From Capsulimonas sp039928515 (GTDB lineage: Bacteria; Armatimonadota; Armatimonadia; Armatimonadales; Capsulimonadaceae), in the NCBI RefSeq assembly GCF_039928515.1, contig NZ_JBDSSZ010000284.1: 13,428 bases of DNA; one strand, 5' to 3'. The notes below the pieces were generated by a model, which did not search any database, was not told the DNA's origin, and saw only the letters and a list, made by a program, of their open reading frames with translations. Of this stretch, positions 8,041-13,428 are shown one piece after another. Each line of letters begins with the position of its first letter. Within the stretch, counting starts at the first letter, position 1. A program made the translations under genes and the position numbers.

Positions 8041-8157
8041 AATAACTTCTTTCTCCACCCTGCAAATAATTGGGGCATCCGACGACGTGAAATAAAATTT
8101 GGTCACGACTCGAAACATAATCCATATAAATCCCATAGACAGCTTAAATATTAGATC

Positions 8158-8187
8158 AGTATAAACATTCAACCATCATAAACCCAA
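8158..8187 (-). promoter_or_regulatory. Possible promoter for DUF1559 paralog 1
   Basis: On the minus strand TTGGGT (8182-8187) is followed after 18 bases by TATACT (8158-8163), roughly 118 bases before the start codon. The match is moderate and the region is AT-rich, so chance similarity is quite possible. Confidence 0.3.
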
Positions 8188-8237
8188 AAAGGATACACAT
8201 GATGAGAGAACGATATTCAATCTGCCGTCTTAAGCAG

Positions 8238-8276
8238 TTGGGGTATATGGTATCATCATTATAAACGCAGGCCTGC
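8238..8276 (+). promoter_or_regulatory. Possible promoter and palindrome for the AraC-family gene
   Basis: TTGGGG (8238-8243) and TATAAA (8260-8265) are 16 bases apart. A perfect 10-bp palindrome GCAGGCCTGC (8267-8276) follows, where transcription would begin. This would give a 5' leader of about 80 bases before the AraC ATG at 8353. Confidence 0.3.
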
Positions 8277-8297
8277 ACGCCGTCAATGCACAAAATG

Positions 8298-8337
8298 GCA
8301 ATAAAATTGCACTTTTTGACACTGTCAGTATTACTGT
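8298..8337 (+). promoter_or_regulatory. Inverted and direct repeats in the AraC leader region
   Basis: GCAAT-aaa-ATTGC (8298-8310) is a perfect inverted repeat. It is followed by the 11-base palindrome TGACA-c-TGTCA (8317-8327). ACTGT also recurs at 8321-8325 and 8333-8337, a 12-base period. These are operator-like sites between divergent genes and may serve autoregulation of the AraC-family gene; no binding factor can be named. Confidence 0.35.
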
Positions 8338-8352
8338 AGAAGCAAACGTCTC

Positions 8353-9231
8353 ATGAAATATTTCTCGCGATACCTCCCGCTTGCCGACGAAGCGCGACAG
8401 CAAAGTTTGTACATTCTGGCAAGCGGTCATCAGCTGATTCCTCCGCACGCCTCTTACCCTCCGACAAGCCATCCAGCCGATCATCAGTTCCGGTGGGAGC
8501 AAGGGAGGACGCTTCAAGAATATCAGCTGGTTTATATCGCCAATGGCGGAGGCCTATTCGAGTCTCGTTCTGCTGGACGCCGGCGGATCGAAGCGGAAAC
8601 TCTCTTTATTCTTTTCCCGGGGGAATGGCACCGCTACAGCCCTGACCCGGAAACGGGATGGGACGAATACTGGGTCGCCTTTCAGGGACGAATCGCCGAA
8701 ACCCTCATCGCGGAGTCGGCCCTCTCGCCCTCCGACCCGCTGCTGGGCGGTCAGCCCACCGAGCGGATGCAGCACGAGTTTGTACAGATCATGGAGGAGA
8801 TGCGACGCGAGGCGATCGGCTACCAGAAGGTGATCGGCGCGCGAACCATGCTGATTATGGCGACGGCAACCGCCTCGTCCCTGCGCCGCGGCTTCGAAGG
8901 AACCGACATCCTCAACGCGATTGAACGAGGCAAGACAATTCTCTTCGAACAGATGGAGCAGAACATCAATATGGAGGAGATGGCGGCCACACTCGGCGTG
9001 GGCTACTCTCTCTTTCGGAAATCGTTTCGGAAATACATCGGTATGTCGCCGGCGCAGTATCACTTGGAGCTTCGCATCAACGAAGCCAGCCATCTGCTGC
9101 GCACCACGACCCTGCCGATCGCCGCCATCGGGCTGAGGGTAGGATTCGAATCCGCCGGCTATTTCTGCCGCATCTTCAAGCGCAAAACCGGCCAGTCTCC
9201 GGGAGAACATCGCAACATGGCTCAGGGCTGA
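8353..9231 (+). CDS. AraC-family transcriptional regulator with N-terminal cupin sensor
   Basis: This 292-residue cytoplasmic DNA-binding protein has typical AraC-family size. The N-terminal half (about 45-115) is an AraC_binding cupin; its hallmark stretch PGEWHRYSP followed by GWDEYWVAF (about 89-110) is common in regulators of plant-polysaccharide sugar genes. The C-terminal domain (about 186-286) carries two helix-turn-helix motifs: the first around EEMAATLGVGYSLFRKSF, the second around IAAIGLRVGFESAGYFCRIF, ending in the conserved KRKTGQSPGE. It is the only plus-strand regulator here, divergent from one DUF1559 gene and convergent with the other, so it may control either or both, or the rhamnosidase operon. 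The effector is unknown. The ribosome site is weak (AGAAG about 10 bases upstream). Confidence 0.92.
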   Translation: MKYFSRYLPLADEARQQSLYILASGHQLIPPHASYPPTSHPADHQFRWEQGRTLQEYQLVYIANGGGLFESRSAGRRRIEAETLFILFPGEWHRYSPDPETGWDEYWVAFQGRIAETLIAESALSPSDPLLGGQPTERMQHEFVQIMEEMRREAIGYQKVIGARTMLIMATATASSLRRGFEGTDILNAIERGKTILFEQMEQNINMEEMAATLGVGYSLFRKSFRKYIGMSPAQYHLELRINEASHLLRTTTLPIAAIGLRVGFESAGYFCRIFKRKTGQSPGEHRNMAQG

Positions 9232-9264
9232 TCTCGAAAACATCGCTCGGACGCCCCTAAACCT

Positions 9265-9301
9265 AAACAGCCCCTCGTAAGTTTGATACGAAGGACTGTT
9301 T
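9265..9301 (-). terminator. Terminator between the AraC gene and DUF1559 paralog 2
   Basis: The 15-base arms at 9265-9279 and 9287-9301 are joined by a 7-base loop. Read as minus-strand RNA all 15 pairs form, two as G-U, followed by UUUAGG. In plus-strand RNA those two positions become C-A mismatches. The hairpin therefore favours the minus-strand DUF1559 gene, though it may also help end the AraC transcript, which runs into GTTTTAG. Confidence 0.75.
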
Positions 9302-9331
9302 TAGATCCCGTGTTACGATGTTACGTCGCAG

Positions 9332-10222
9332 CTATTTGACGCTGAACGTGACGGCGAAGCGATTACCCTCGGTTCCCTCCGCCATCGTCTGCACGACCGT
9401 TGTGCAATCCGCTGGCGCGCCGCCGCCCTGCTGACAGTCCGCAGCGATCGCATTTGATCCGCCGGAGACCTGAGAACCACGCAGCCATTTCACATGGCCG
9501 TCGGTCATCATAAAGTTTGAGCCGTCGGTATGTCGACCAGTCAGCTTTTCAAATCCTTCCATGAAATTGGCGGTCGTTGCGAGATATGGCGTGCAGTCCA
9601 ACCCTCCTAAGCATCCCGTCTCCATCATTCCTCCTTGACCAAAGTTAGGAAACGGATAAACCGTTCCGTTATAATTTCCATTGGTAGTTGGGGAAATAAC
9701 GTCTTGGAACCCGCCGGCTTCGTTAGGATCGGTGATAGGCGCGTAAATGGACTGCACTTCGCAAAGAAGTACTGTTTTTGCAGGCGCAGCAAGCGAAGCG
9801 AGCGCCTGACCGGTGTGGGGATCATTCGGGTCGTTCGTCGTATCCCATCTCATAAAGTTAAAGTTTGCCGCGTAGGATACCGGATATGAGATGACAGCTC
9901 CGTTTGTATGGTTCGCGGTAGGATCATCCGGACATTTAAATGCGCCTGTACTTTTGACATAAGGATAGACAATGCCGGCCCACCCTTGCCCAAGCTGCGC
10001 TCTTCCACCTGTGGGATAGTTCTCATCAAAGTCTTGTGTGTACTGAAGAATGCCTATTCCGATCTGCCGCAAGTTTGATGCGCAGCTGATCTGGCGAGCC
10101 TTCTCGCGCGCCTTGGCAAAGACCGGGAACAAAATGGCGGCCAGTATAGCAATTATTGCGATAACAACTAGCAGCTCGATCAACGTAAACCCTTTGCGAC
10201 TCTGCGTGTTCAATGTCTGCAT
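9332..10222 (-). CDS. DUF1559-family large pseudopilin-like protein, paralog 2
   Basis: This 296-residue protein is the same length as the 7150-8040 paralog. The leader MQTLNTQSRKG is followed by FTLIELLVVIAIIAILAA, a class III (prepilin peptidase) signal with cleavage before Phe12 and the conserved Glu. The first 60 or so residues are almost the same as in the paralog. The middle diverges, and the C-terminus again matches (DGSNFMMTDGHVKW, then a conserved tail ending FAVTFSVK). DUF1559 proteins are numerous in Planctomycetota and Armatimonadota and are presumed envelope or secreted pseudopilin-type proteins of unknown function. A strong AAGGAG ribosome site lies 7-8 bases before the ATG. It has its own promoter (10306-10334) and terminator (9265-9301), so it is monocistronic. 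Confidence 0.92.
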   Translation of the reverse strand: MQTLNTQSRKGFTLIELLVVIAIIAILAAILFPVFAKAREKARQISCASNLRQIGIGILQYTQDFDENYPTGGRAQLGQGWAGIVYPYVKSTGAFKCPDDPTANHTNGAVISYPVSYAANFNFMRWDTTNDPNDPHTGQALASLAAPAKTVLLCEVQSIYAPITDPNEAGGFQDVISPTTNGNYNGTVYPFPNFGQGGMMETGCLGGLDCTPYLATTANFMEGFEKLTGRHTDGSNFMMTDGHVKWLRGSQVSGGSNAIAADCQQGGGAPADCTTVVQTMAEGTEGNRFAVTFSVK

Positions 10223-10285
10223 AATGCTCTCCTTTTAAATTGACGGTAGACCGAATGAAAAATTTTACAGGACAAAAGAAATCCT

Positions 10286-10298
10286 ATTGGCCTCCAAT
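10286..10298 (-). promoter_or_regulatory. Operator-like inverted repeat at the start point of DUF1559 paralog 2
   Basis: ATTGG-cct-CCAAT is a perfect 5-bp inverted repeat located where transcription from the TTGACA/TAACAT promoter should begin. A repressor bound there would block initiation. The half-site ATTGG/CCAAT also forms the palindrome in front of the GntR/LacI regulator gene (11776-11787). Confidence 0.4.
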
Positions 10299-10305
10299 GT
10301 TCAAT

Positions 10306-10334
10306 ATGTTAGCAGTTTCTCCGGGTCATGTCAA
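10306..10334 (-). promoter_or_regulatory. Sigma-70-type promoter of DUF1559 paralog 2
   Basis: On the minus strand a perfect -35 TTGACA (10329-10334) is separated by exactly 17 bases from -10 TAACAT (10306-10311). Transcription should start near 10298, giving a leader of about 76 bases that contains the AAGGAG ribosome site. Confidence 0.75.
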
Positions 10335-10411
10335 TAGAATTGAGTGCAAAAACTGGAAAATAAATCCAAAACAACACCGTAACAACCTACATTAATTTTG
10401 TACTGAAAAAA

Positions 10412-10426
10412 TCGTATTTTATACGA
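10412..10426. repeat. TCGTAT-ttt-ATACGA inverted repeat
   Basis: This is a perfect 6-bp inverted repeat with a 3-base centre in AT-rich DNA, about 78 bases upstream of the -35 box of DUF1559 paralog 2. The ATACGAA half-site recurs in other noncoding stretches (6870-6876, 7068-7074, 9286-9292). It may be a regulator site; function unknown. Confidence 0.4.
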
Positions 10427-10450
10427 AATTCGATATTGTCACATAAAAAT

Positions 10451-10488
10451 CCCCCGCCTCTTTCAATAAATTGAATGCAGGCGAGGGG
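10451..10488 (-). terminator. Rho-independent terminator of the GntR/LacI regulator gene
   Basis: CCCCCGCCT (10451-10459) pairs with AGGCGAGGGG (10479-10488) with one bulged base, and an inner stem TTCAA-taaa-TTGAA (10462-10475) extends it. In the minus-strand direction the hairpin runs straight into ATTTTTATG. It lies 34 bp past the regulator stop codon. Confidence 0.85.
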
Positions 10489-10511
10489 CCAGTGAAAACG
10501 AAGGAGGCGCG

Positions 10512-10539
10512 ATCCCGTTCCCTAGCGAGGGAGCGGGAT
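10512..10539 (-). other. Hairpin straddling the regulator stop codon
   Basis: ATCCCGTTCCCT (10512-10523) and AGGGAGCGGGAT (10528-10539) form a 12-bp stem (one G-U pair) with loop AGCG. It covers the last five sense codons and the TAG stop (10522-10524) of the GntR/LacI gene. It resembles the GC-rich REP-like hairpins at 1-99 in character but is not the same sequence. Confidence 0.6.
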
Positions 10540-11706
10540 GCAGGAGGTGCGGACGACCAGCCGTGTGGGCAGCAGAATATGGCGGTAGGCGGCGGGGGCG
10601 CCGGTCGGCTCCGCGAGGCGGGTCAGGAGGAGATCGACGGCTTTCTCGCCCATCTGTTCGAAGGGCTGGTGCACGGTGGTCAGCGGTGACGGGCGGATCG
10701 AATGGCGATCCATGTCGTCGAAGCCCATAATGCTGATGTCCTCGGGCACGCGGACGCCGCGCGCTTGCAGTTCCGCCATGAACTCGTGGGCAATCAAGTC
10801 GTTCATGGCGAACACCGCCGTGGGACGCTCCGCGAGGGACATAAAATGATCGGCGGCCGTTGTGACCGGCGGCTGCAAGTGGACGGCGTTGGACATCCGG
10901 AAGATCCACTCGGGCTCCGGGCGAACGCCCCGCGACATCATCGCCTCGCGATACCCCTGCTCGCGATCCCGAACCGTAATGGTCGGATCTTCCATCGTCA
11001 GGTGCATGATGCGCTGATGGCCAAGATCCAGCAGGTGCATCACCGCCTCACGCGCCGCCGCCGCATTGTCGATACCCACAAAGTCACAGGCGAAGGAAGG
11101 ATCGCAGCGGTCGACCAGCACCATCGGTATCCCCGCTTCCTGGAGAAGCCGCAGGTCGGGCAGCGTATGAACGCTGCCCTGATGCCAAACGACCACGCCG
11201 CTGATGCCTTCGTTTCGGATGGATTCCAGAGCATGCCGCTCGCGCCGAACCGTTTCGGCGCGCGTGTCCGCATTGTTGTCGAAGACAATCAGACGATATG
11301 GCGCTTCCTTGTTGATCAGCATTTGCAGCACACCGCGCTGGATTGCCGGAGACGCCGGATAATGCGGCGTCTGCGGCGACAGGACCGCCAGTGTTTGCAG
11401 AGCTACTTTCGAATCGCGCGTGGATTGATCCATCAACGCGGTTTCGGAAGGGAGGCTGACACGAGGGCGCCGTCCCGTCTCGCGTACAATCAGCTGCTTC
11501 TCGGCCAGCGACGACAGCGCCGAGCGGATTGTCGAGCGATCCGCCCGAAACTCCGCCGCCAGCTCACGCTCCGTCGGCAGCCATTCGCCCGGCGCATACT
11601 CGCCGCGTTCGATACGCCCAAGCAGGGCGACGGCGAGCCTTTCCGCAGCCGGCAGCCTCACACCATTGCTCATATTTGGCATTGATTCATCTTTCGAGCG
11701 ACGCAT
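10522..11706 (-). CDS. GntR-HTH/LacI-type sensor hybrid transcriptional repressor (AraR-like)
   Basis: This 394-residue cytoplasmic regulator has a GntR winged helix at the N-terminus (about 18-85; landmark GEWLPTERELAAEF then DRSTIRSALSSL). It is joined to a LacI/periplasmic-binding-like sensor domain (about 104-390; landmarks PMVLVDR, VGIDNAAAA, LLDLGHQRI and IMGFDD). This is the architecture of Bacillus subtilis AraR, a sugar-released repressor. The effector here is unknown; a plant sugar is a reasonable inference. Met9 (11682) or Met12 are alternative starts, and the longest start has a weak AGG ribosome site. Upstream are a TTGACA promoter and a 12-bp palindrome suited to autoregulation. 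Downstream are a hairpin across the stop codon and a strong terminator. It is followed by DUF1559 paralog 2 on the same strand as a separate transcript. Confidence 0.92.
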   Translation of the reverse strand: MRRSKDESMPNMSNGVRLPAAERLAVALLGRIERGEYAPGEWLPTERELAAEFRADRSTIRSALSSLAEKQLIVRETGRRPRVSLPSETALMDQSTRDSKVALQTLAVLSPQTPHYPASPAIQRGVLQMLINKEAPYRLIVFDNNADTRAETVRRERHALESIRNEGISGVVVWHQGSVHTLPDLRLLQEAGIPMVLVDRCDPSFACDFVGIDNAAAAREAVMHLLDLGHQRIMHLTMEDPTITVRDREQGYREAMMSRGVRPEPEWIFRMSNAVHLQPPVTTAADHFMSLAERPTAVFAMNDLIAHEFMAELQARGVRVPEDISIMGFDDMDRHSIRPSPLTTVHQPFEQMGEKAVDLLLTRLAEPTGAPAAYRHILLPTRLVVRTSCIPLPR

Positions 11707-11742
11707 TAAAACCTACCATCGCCAATCCAAGCGATACGTTTA

Positions 11743-11772
11743 ACCATATCACATCTTATTTTAATCTGTCAA
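11743..11772 (-). promoter_or_regulatory. Promoter of the GntR/LacI regulator gene
   Basis: On the minus strand a perfect -35 TTGACA (11767-11772) is followed after 18 bases by TATGGT (11743-11748). Transcription would start near 11736, about 30 bases before the first possible ATG at 11706. Confidence 0.65.
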
Positions 11773-11775
11773 GCA

Positions 11776-11787
11776 AATTGGCCAATT
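11776..11787. promoter_or_regulatory. Palindromic operator candidate AATTGGCCAATT
   Basis: This perfect 12-bp palindrome ends 3 bases upstream of the regulator gene's -35 box. Its position suits autoregulation by the encoded repressor or control by another factor. The binding protein is not known. Confidence 0.45.
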
Positions 11788-11833
11788 CCCCGCGAAAATA
11801 TCTGCCTAGCCTGCACGCACCCAAACACACTCT

Positions 11834-12028
11834 GTGATAAAGCGGTTTTCAGACCACTCCCTGGACGCCATACTAACCCGGCAGCCGGAATCTCCAGCGG
11901 CATTGGCGGACATGCATCTTATTATAGACGAGATTCGGCGCATTTTCTCATTGTACGCTCAAAGCGACATTGAGGCGCGTGCGACGGAAGTCGAGGATTT
12001 CGGAGAGCAAGCGGCCCCACCACGTTGA
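11834..12028 (+). CDS. Doubtful small hypothetical protein
   Basis: A GTG-initiated frame would encode 64 residues with an amphipathic centre (LADMHLIIDEIRRIFSLYAQ) and an acidic C-terminal part. I do not recognise it. There is no Shine-Dalgarno before the GTG; an internal ATG at 11912 has only GGCGG nearby. In its favour, it fills an otherwise empty stretch between a divergent and a convergent neighbour, and codon use looks plausible in its second half. It may instead be a remnant or a chance frame. It converges with the HAF-repeat gene, 39 bp apart, with no clear terminator between them; only GCGGCC/GGCCGC (12011-12041) could form a weak stem. Confidence 0.3.
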   Translation: MIKRFSDHSLDAILTRQPESPAALADMHLIIDEIRRIFSLYAQSDIEARATEVEDFGEQAAPPR

Positions 12029-12067
12029 ATGGAGAGGCCGCCTGAGAGCCGCAGTAAATTGCTGAGC

Positions 12068-13084
12068 CTAATGCACCGGGGTAAGAAGGAACGCATGGCT
12101 CATGGAGCCGTTGATGCTGCCGGCCCCGGTGATCTGGCCGGTGTCGCTGATGCTATCGGCTTCAAAGAGAGTCCAGCCGGACCCGGCCGGGATCAACGTA
12201 TTCAAGTTTTTGGCGACGCCATTCTGCCACAGGATCGCGGCCGTATCGGTCTTGCCTACGATTTGTCCGGAAGAGTTGATACTGAGCGCCTGACCGATCC
12301 CAAGGTCACTCCAGGCCCCAGTCGTCCCATTGTTTGTCGTGGGCGTCCAGACGGCGGCATGAAACACGCTGCCCGTACCGACGAAGGATCCGATCACGAT
12401 CCCATTATAATTGATCCCCGTACCAAACATCTGATTACTTGTCCCAAGCGCCCCAAGGTCCTTCGAGCCATGGGAGGCATCCCACAGGAACGCATGGGAG
12501 CCTGTTCCCGACGGGATTGAGCCGACGACTTGCGTGAAGTGGTTGATCCCATTCGCTGAGCCGCCGTTGTTCAGATATTGGAGGCTGCCGGTTCCGCCGT
12601 TAGGAACCGTGGGCGTCCAGAGAAAAGCGTGGTTGACGGAGCTCGCGTCCTGCACTTGTCCGACCATCGCGCCTGCATAATTGACTGCGTAGGACACTCC
12701 GGAGTAATTGAGCAGGGACGCGACTCCATTGCGCCAGAGCGCCGGATGGGTGTTCCCACTGGCGTCCTCCACCATTCCGGCAATCACTCCCGTCGTGTTG
12801 ATGCTATAAGCGATGCTTTTCAAGCTGCCGGCGGGACTAAGATCCACCATAGCGTTGTTTTGATAGAGGAACGCCTTACCGGCGCCGCCTCCCTGGTAAT
12901 TCGACTCTCCGACGACCAGTCCGTTCTGGTTGACACAATGCGGAATGCTGAACCGCGTGGTTCCAAGCACCCCTAAATCTTTGATCGTATACGTCTGGGC
13001 AGATGCCGGCAAGGCGGCAAGAAGGCCGCCTGCAAAACAGAGAGCGGGCAGCGCAGTTACGACTTTGGAAGAGAGTGACGGCAT
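12068..13084 (-). CDS. Secreted HAF-repeat protein
   Basis: This 338-residue exported protein starts with MPSLSSK, a hydrophobic stretch and PASA|QT, a Sec signal peptide. The mature part is built of about seven repeats of the HAF extracellular-repeat type. Each has an alternating 'SINTTGVIAG'-like segment and an 'HAFLW'-like segment: KAFLYQN, HPALWRN, NHAFLWTP, SHAFLWDA, FHAAVWTP, AAILWQN and SHAFLLTP. The family is widespread in secreted proteins of unknown function and probably folds as a beta-propeller or beta-rich repeat. No sorting motif (PEP-CTERM, LPXTG) is present at the C-terminus. The start at 13084 is chosen over 13108 because TTTAGGAG lies 7 bases upstream of it, while the earlier ATG has no ribosome site. 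The promoter region contains TATAAT next to a 14-bp palindrome. Confidence 0.88.
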   Translation of the reverse strand: MPSLSSKVVTALPALCFAGGLLAALPASAQTYTIKDLGVLGTTRFSIPHCVNQNGLVVGESNYQGGGAGKAFLYQNNAMVDLSPAGSLKSIAYSINTTGVIAGMVEDASGNTHPALWRNGVASLLNYSGVSYAVNYAGAMVGQVQDASSVNHAFLWTPTVPNGGTGSLQYLNNGGSANGINHFTQVVGSIPSGTGSHAFLWDASHGSKDLGALGTSNQMFGTGINYNGIVIGSFVGTGSVFHAAVWTPTTNNGTTGAWSDLGIGQALSINSSGQIVGKTDTAAILWQNGVAKNLNTLIPAGSGWTLFEADSISDTGQITGAGSINGSMSHAFLLTPVH

Positions 13085-13151
13085 GAGATGTCTCCTAAAG
13101 AGCGTCATTCAGTACTGACTGACACGATTGCAAGTCAGATCGATCCCAGTC

Positions 13152-13171
13152 ATTATACCTAACCGGTTAGG
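13152..13171 (-). promoter_or_regulatory. -10 box and 14-bp palindromic operator of the HAF-repeat gene
   Basis: On the minus strand a perfect TATAAT (13152-13157) lies 67 bases before the start codon. Directly upstream, in the -10/-35 spacer, is the perfect palindrome CCTAACCGGTTAGG (13158-13171), centred on CG like many LacI-family operators. The -35 is poor (ACCTGA at 13175-13180). The placement is typical for repression by occlusion. Confidence 0.55.
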
Positions 13172-13210
13172 GTTTCAGGTTAAGATGTTGAATGAGATGC
13201 ACAATGCGCC

Positions 13211-13329
13211 TGGCGATTAAAATCGCGGCTAGAAAAGCACGATGTGCCCCTTCGGGCACTCCAGAAAAGAAACGCAATCGCTAGGTTTCTGGAGTCCACG
13301 CAGGTGGACATCGTGCACTTCTAGAAGTG
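13211..13329. repeat. Multi-hairpin (cloverleaf-like) repeat element
   Basis: A nearly perfect outer stem, CTAGAAAAGCACGATGT (13229-13245) against 13308-13324 (15 of 17 pairs), encloses three successive hairpins. These are GTGCCC-cttc-GGGCAC (13244-13259), CTCCAGAAA/TTTCTGGAG (13259-13267 with 13286-13294) and GTCCAC-gcag-GTGGAC (13294-13309). A fourth hairpin GCGATT-aa-AATCGC (13213-13226) lies just outside on the left, and a perfect 14-bp palindrome CACTTCTAGAAGTG spans the right edge (13316-13329). No protein is encoded. Similar GC-rich 'CGCGGCTA ... GTCCAC' elements are, from memory, scattered as noncoding repeats in several bacterial phyla; copy number here cannot be judged from one window. 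Confidence 0.6.
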
Positions 13330-13378
13330 GTGCCGGAAAGTGCCCTTTCTCAAGCCAGCTGCGATCTTTGAGGCGATT

Positions 13379-13413
13379 TGGGCCGTTCTTGTCGTTCAGA
13401 CAGCTGCGGCCCA
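13379..13413. repeat. Hairpin at the right edge of the window
   Basis: TGGGCCG (13379-13385) pairs perfectly with CGGCCCA (13407-13413). A weaker inner stem TGTC/GACA lies in the loop. There is no T-run beside it on the plus strand, so it is not an obvious terminator. It may be a second part of the neighbouring repeat region. Confidence 0.35.
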
Positions 13414-13428
13414 CTGTTTAGTAAAGAA

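Noticed and set aside
8041..8172. A 44-residue N-terminal extension of DUF1559 paralog 1
   Set aside because: It would bury the prepilin leader, is absent from the equal-length paralog and lies upstream of a better ribosome site; it is probably leader DNA.
10702..11685. A 327-codon plus-strand frame
   Set aside because: It is wholly antisense to the GntR/LacI regulator, is rich in Arg and His, and has no recognisable domain or ribosome site.
13085..13108. An earlier ATG for the HAF-repeat protein
   Set aside because: There is no Shine-Dalgarno before it, whereas AGGAG stands at good spacing before the ATG at 13084, which gives a compact signal peptide.
13229..13414. A 61-codon minus-strand frame at the right edge
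   Set aside because: It is made almost entirely of inverted-repeat sequence, so it is a by-product of the repeat element.
1..13428. tRNA, rRNA, CRISPR arrays, insertion sequences with transposase, and defence genes
   Set aside because: No cloverleaf with tRNA-conserved bases, no regularly spaced identical repeats and no transposase or nuclease motifs were seen; the cloverleaf-like element at the right end lacks tRNA landmarks.

Overview
The window is high-GC bacterial chromosomal DNA. Two large-pseudopilin (DUF1559) genes, a HAF-repeat secreted protein, an AraR-type GntR/LacI hybrid regulator and a secreted GH78 rhamnosidase occur together. That mix suggests an Armatimonadota-type soil or plant-associated saccharolytic bacterium (Capsulimonas-like). 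This assignment is inference from gene content, not a database match.

Layout. Bases 1-109 hold a REPIN-like inverted pair of GC-rich hairpins. Bases 121-6686, all on the minus strand, form one apparent operon in the transcription order secreted GH78 alpha-L-rhamnosidase, two-domain sugar ABC ATPase, permease, permease. Its genes are separated by 40 bp, a 4-bp ATGA overlap and 2 bp. The rhamnosidase would release L-rhamnose from polymers or glycosides outside the cytoplasm, and the CUT2/RbsAC-type importer (RhaT/RhaP/RhaQ-like) would take it up. No sugar-binding protein and no rhamnose catabolic gene is visible here. Upstream of the operon lie a cluster of CGGAA direct repeats and two hairpin terminators (6940-6980, 7047-7083).

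Bases 7150-10222 carry two 296-residue DUF1559 pseudopilin-like paralogs, both minus strand, flanking a plus-strand AraC-family regulator (8353-9231). The first paralog and the AraC gene are divergent across a 312-bp intergenic region. The second paralog has a clear TTGACA-17-TAACAT promoter, a strong Shine-Dalgarno and its own terminator.

Bases 10451-11787 hold a GntR-HTH/LacI-sensor hybrid repressor. It has a TTGACA-18-TATGGT promoter, a perfect 12-bp palindrome just upstream of the -35, a hairpin straddling its stop codon and a strong downstream terminator. A doubtful small ORF (11834-12028) follows on the plus strand. Then comes a secreted HAF-repeat protein (12068-13084, minus), whose TATAAT box abuts a perfect 14-bp CG-centred palindrome. 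The right end (13211-13413) is noncoding and carries an elaborate multi-hairpin repeat element.

Nothing here is a clearly new defence or biosynthetic system. The most notable signals are the DUF1559/AraC arrangement, the operator-like palindromes and the two structured repeat elements.
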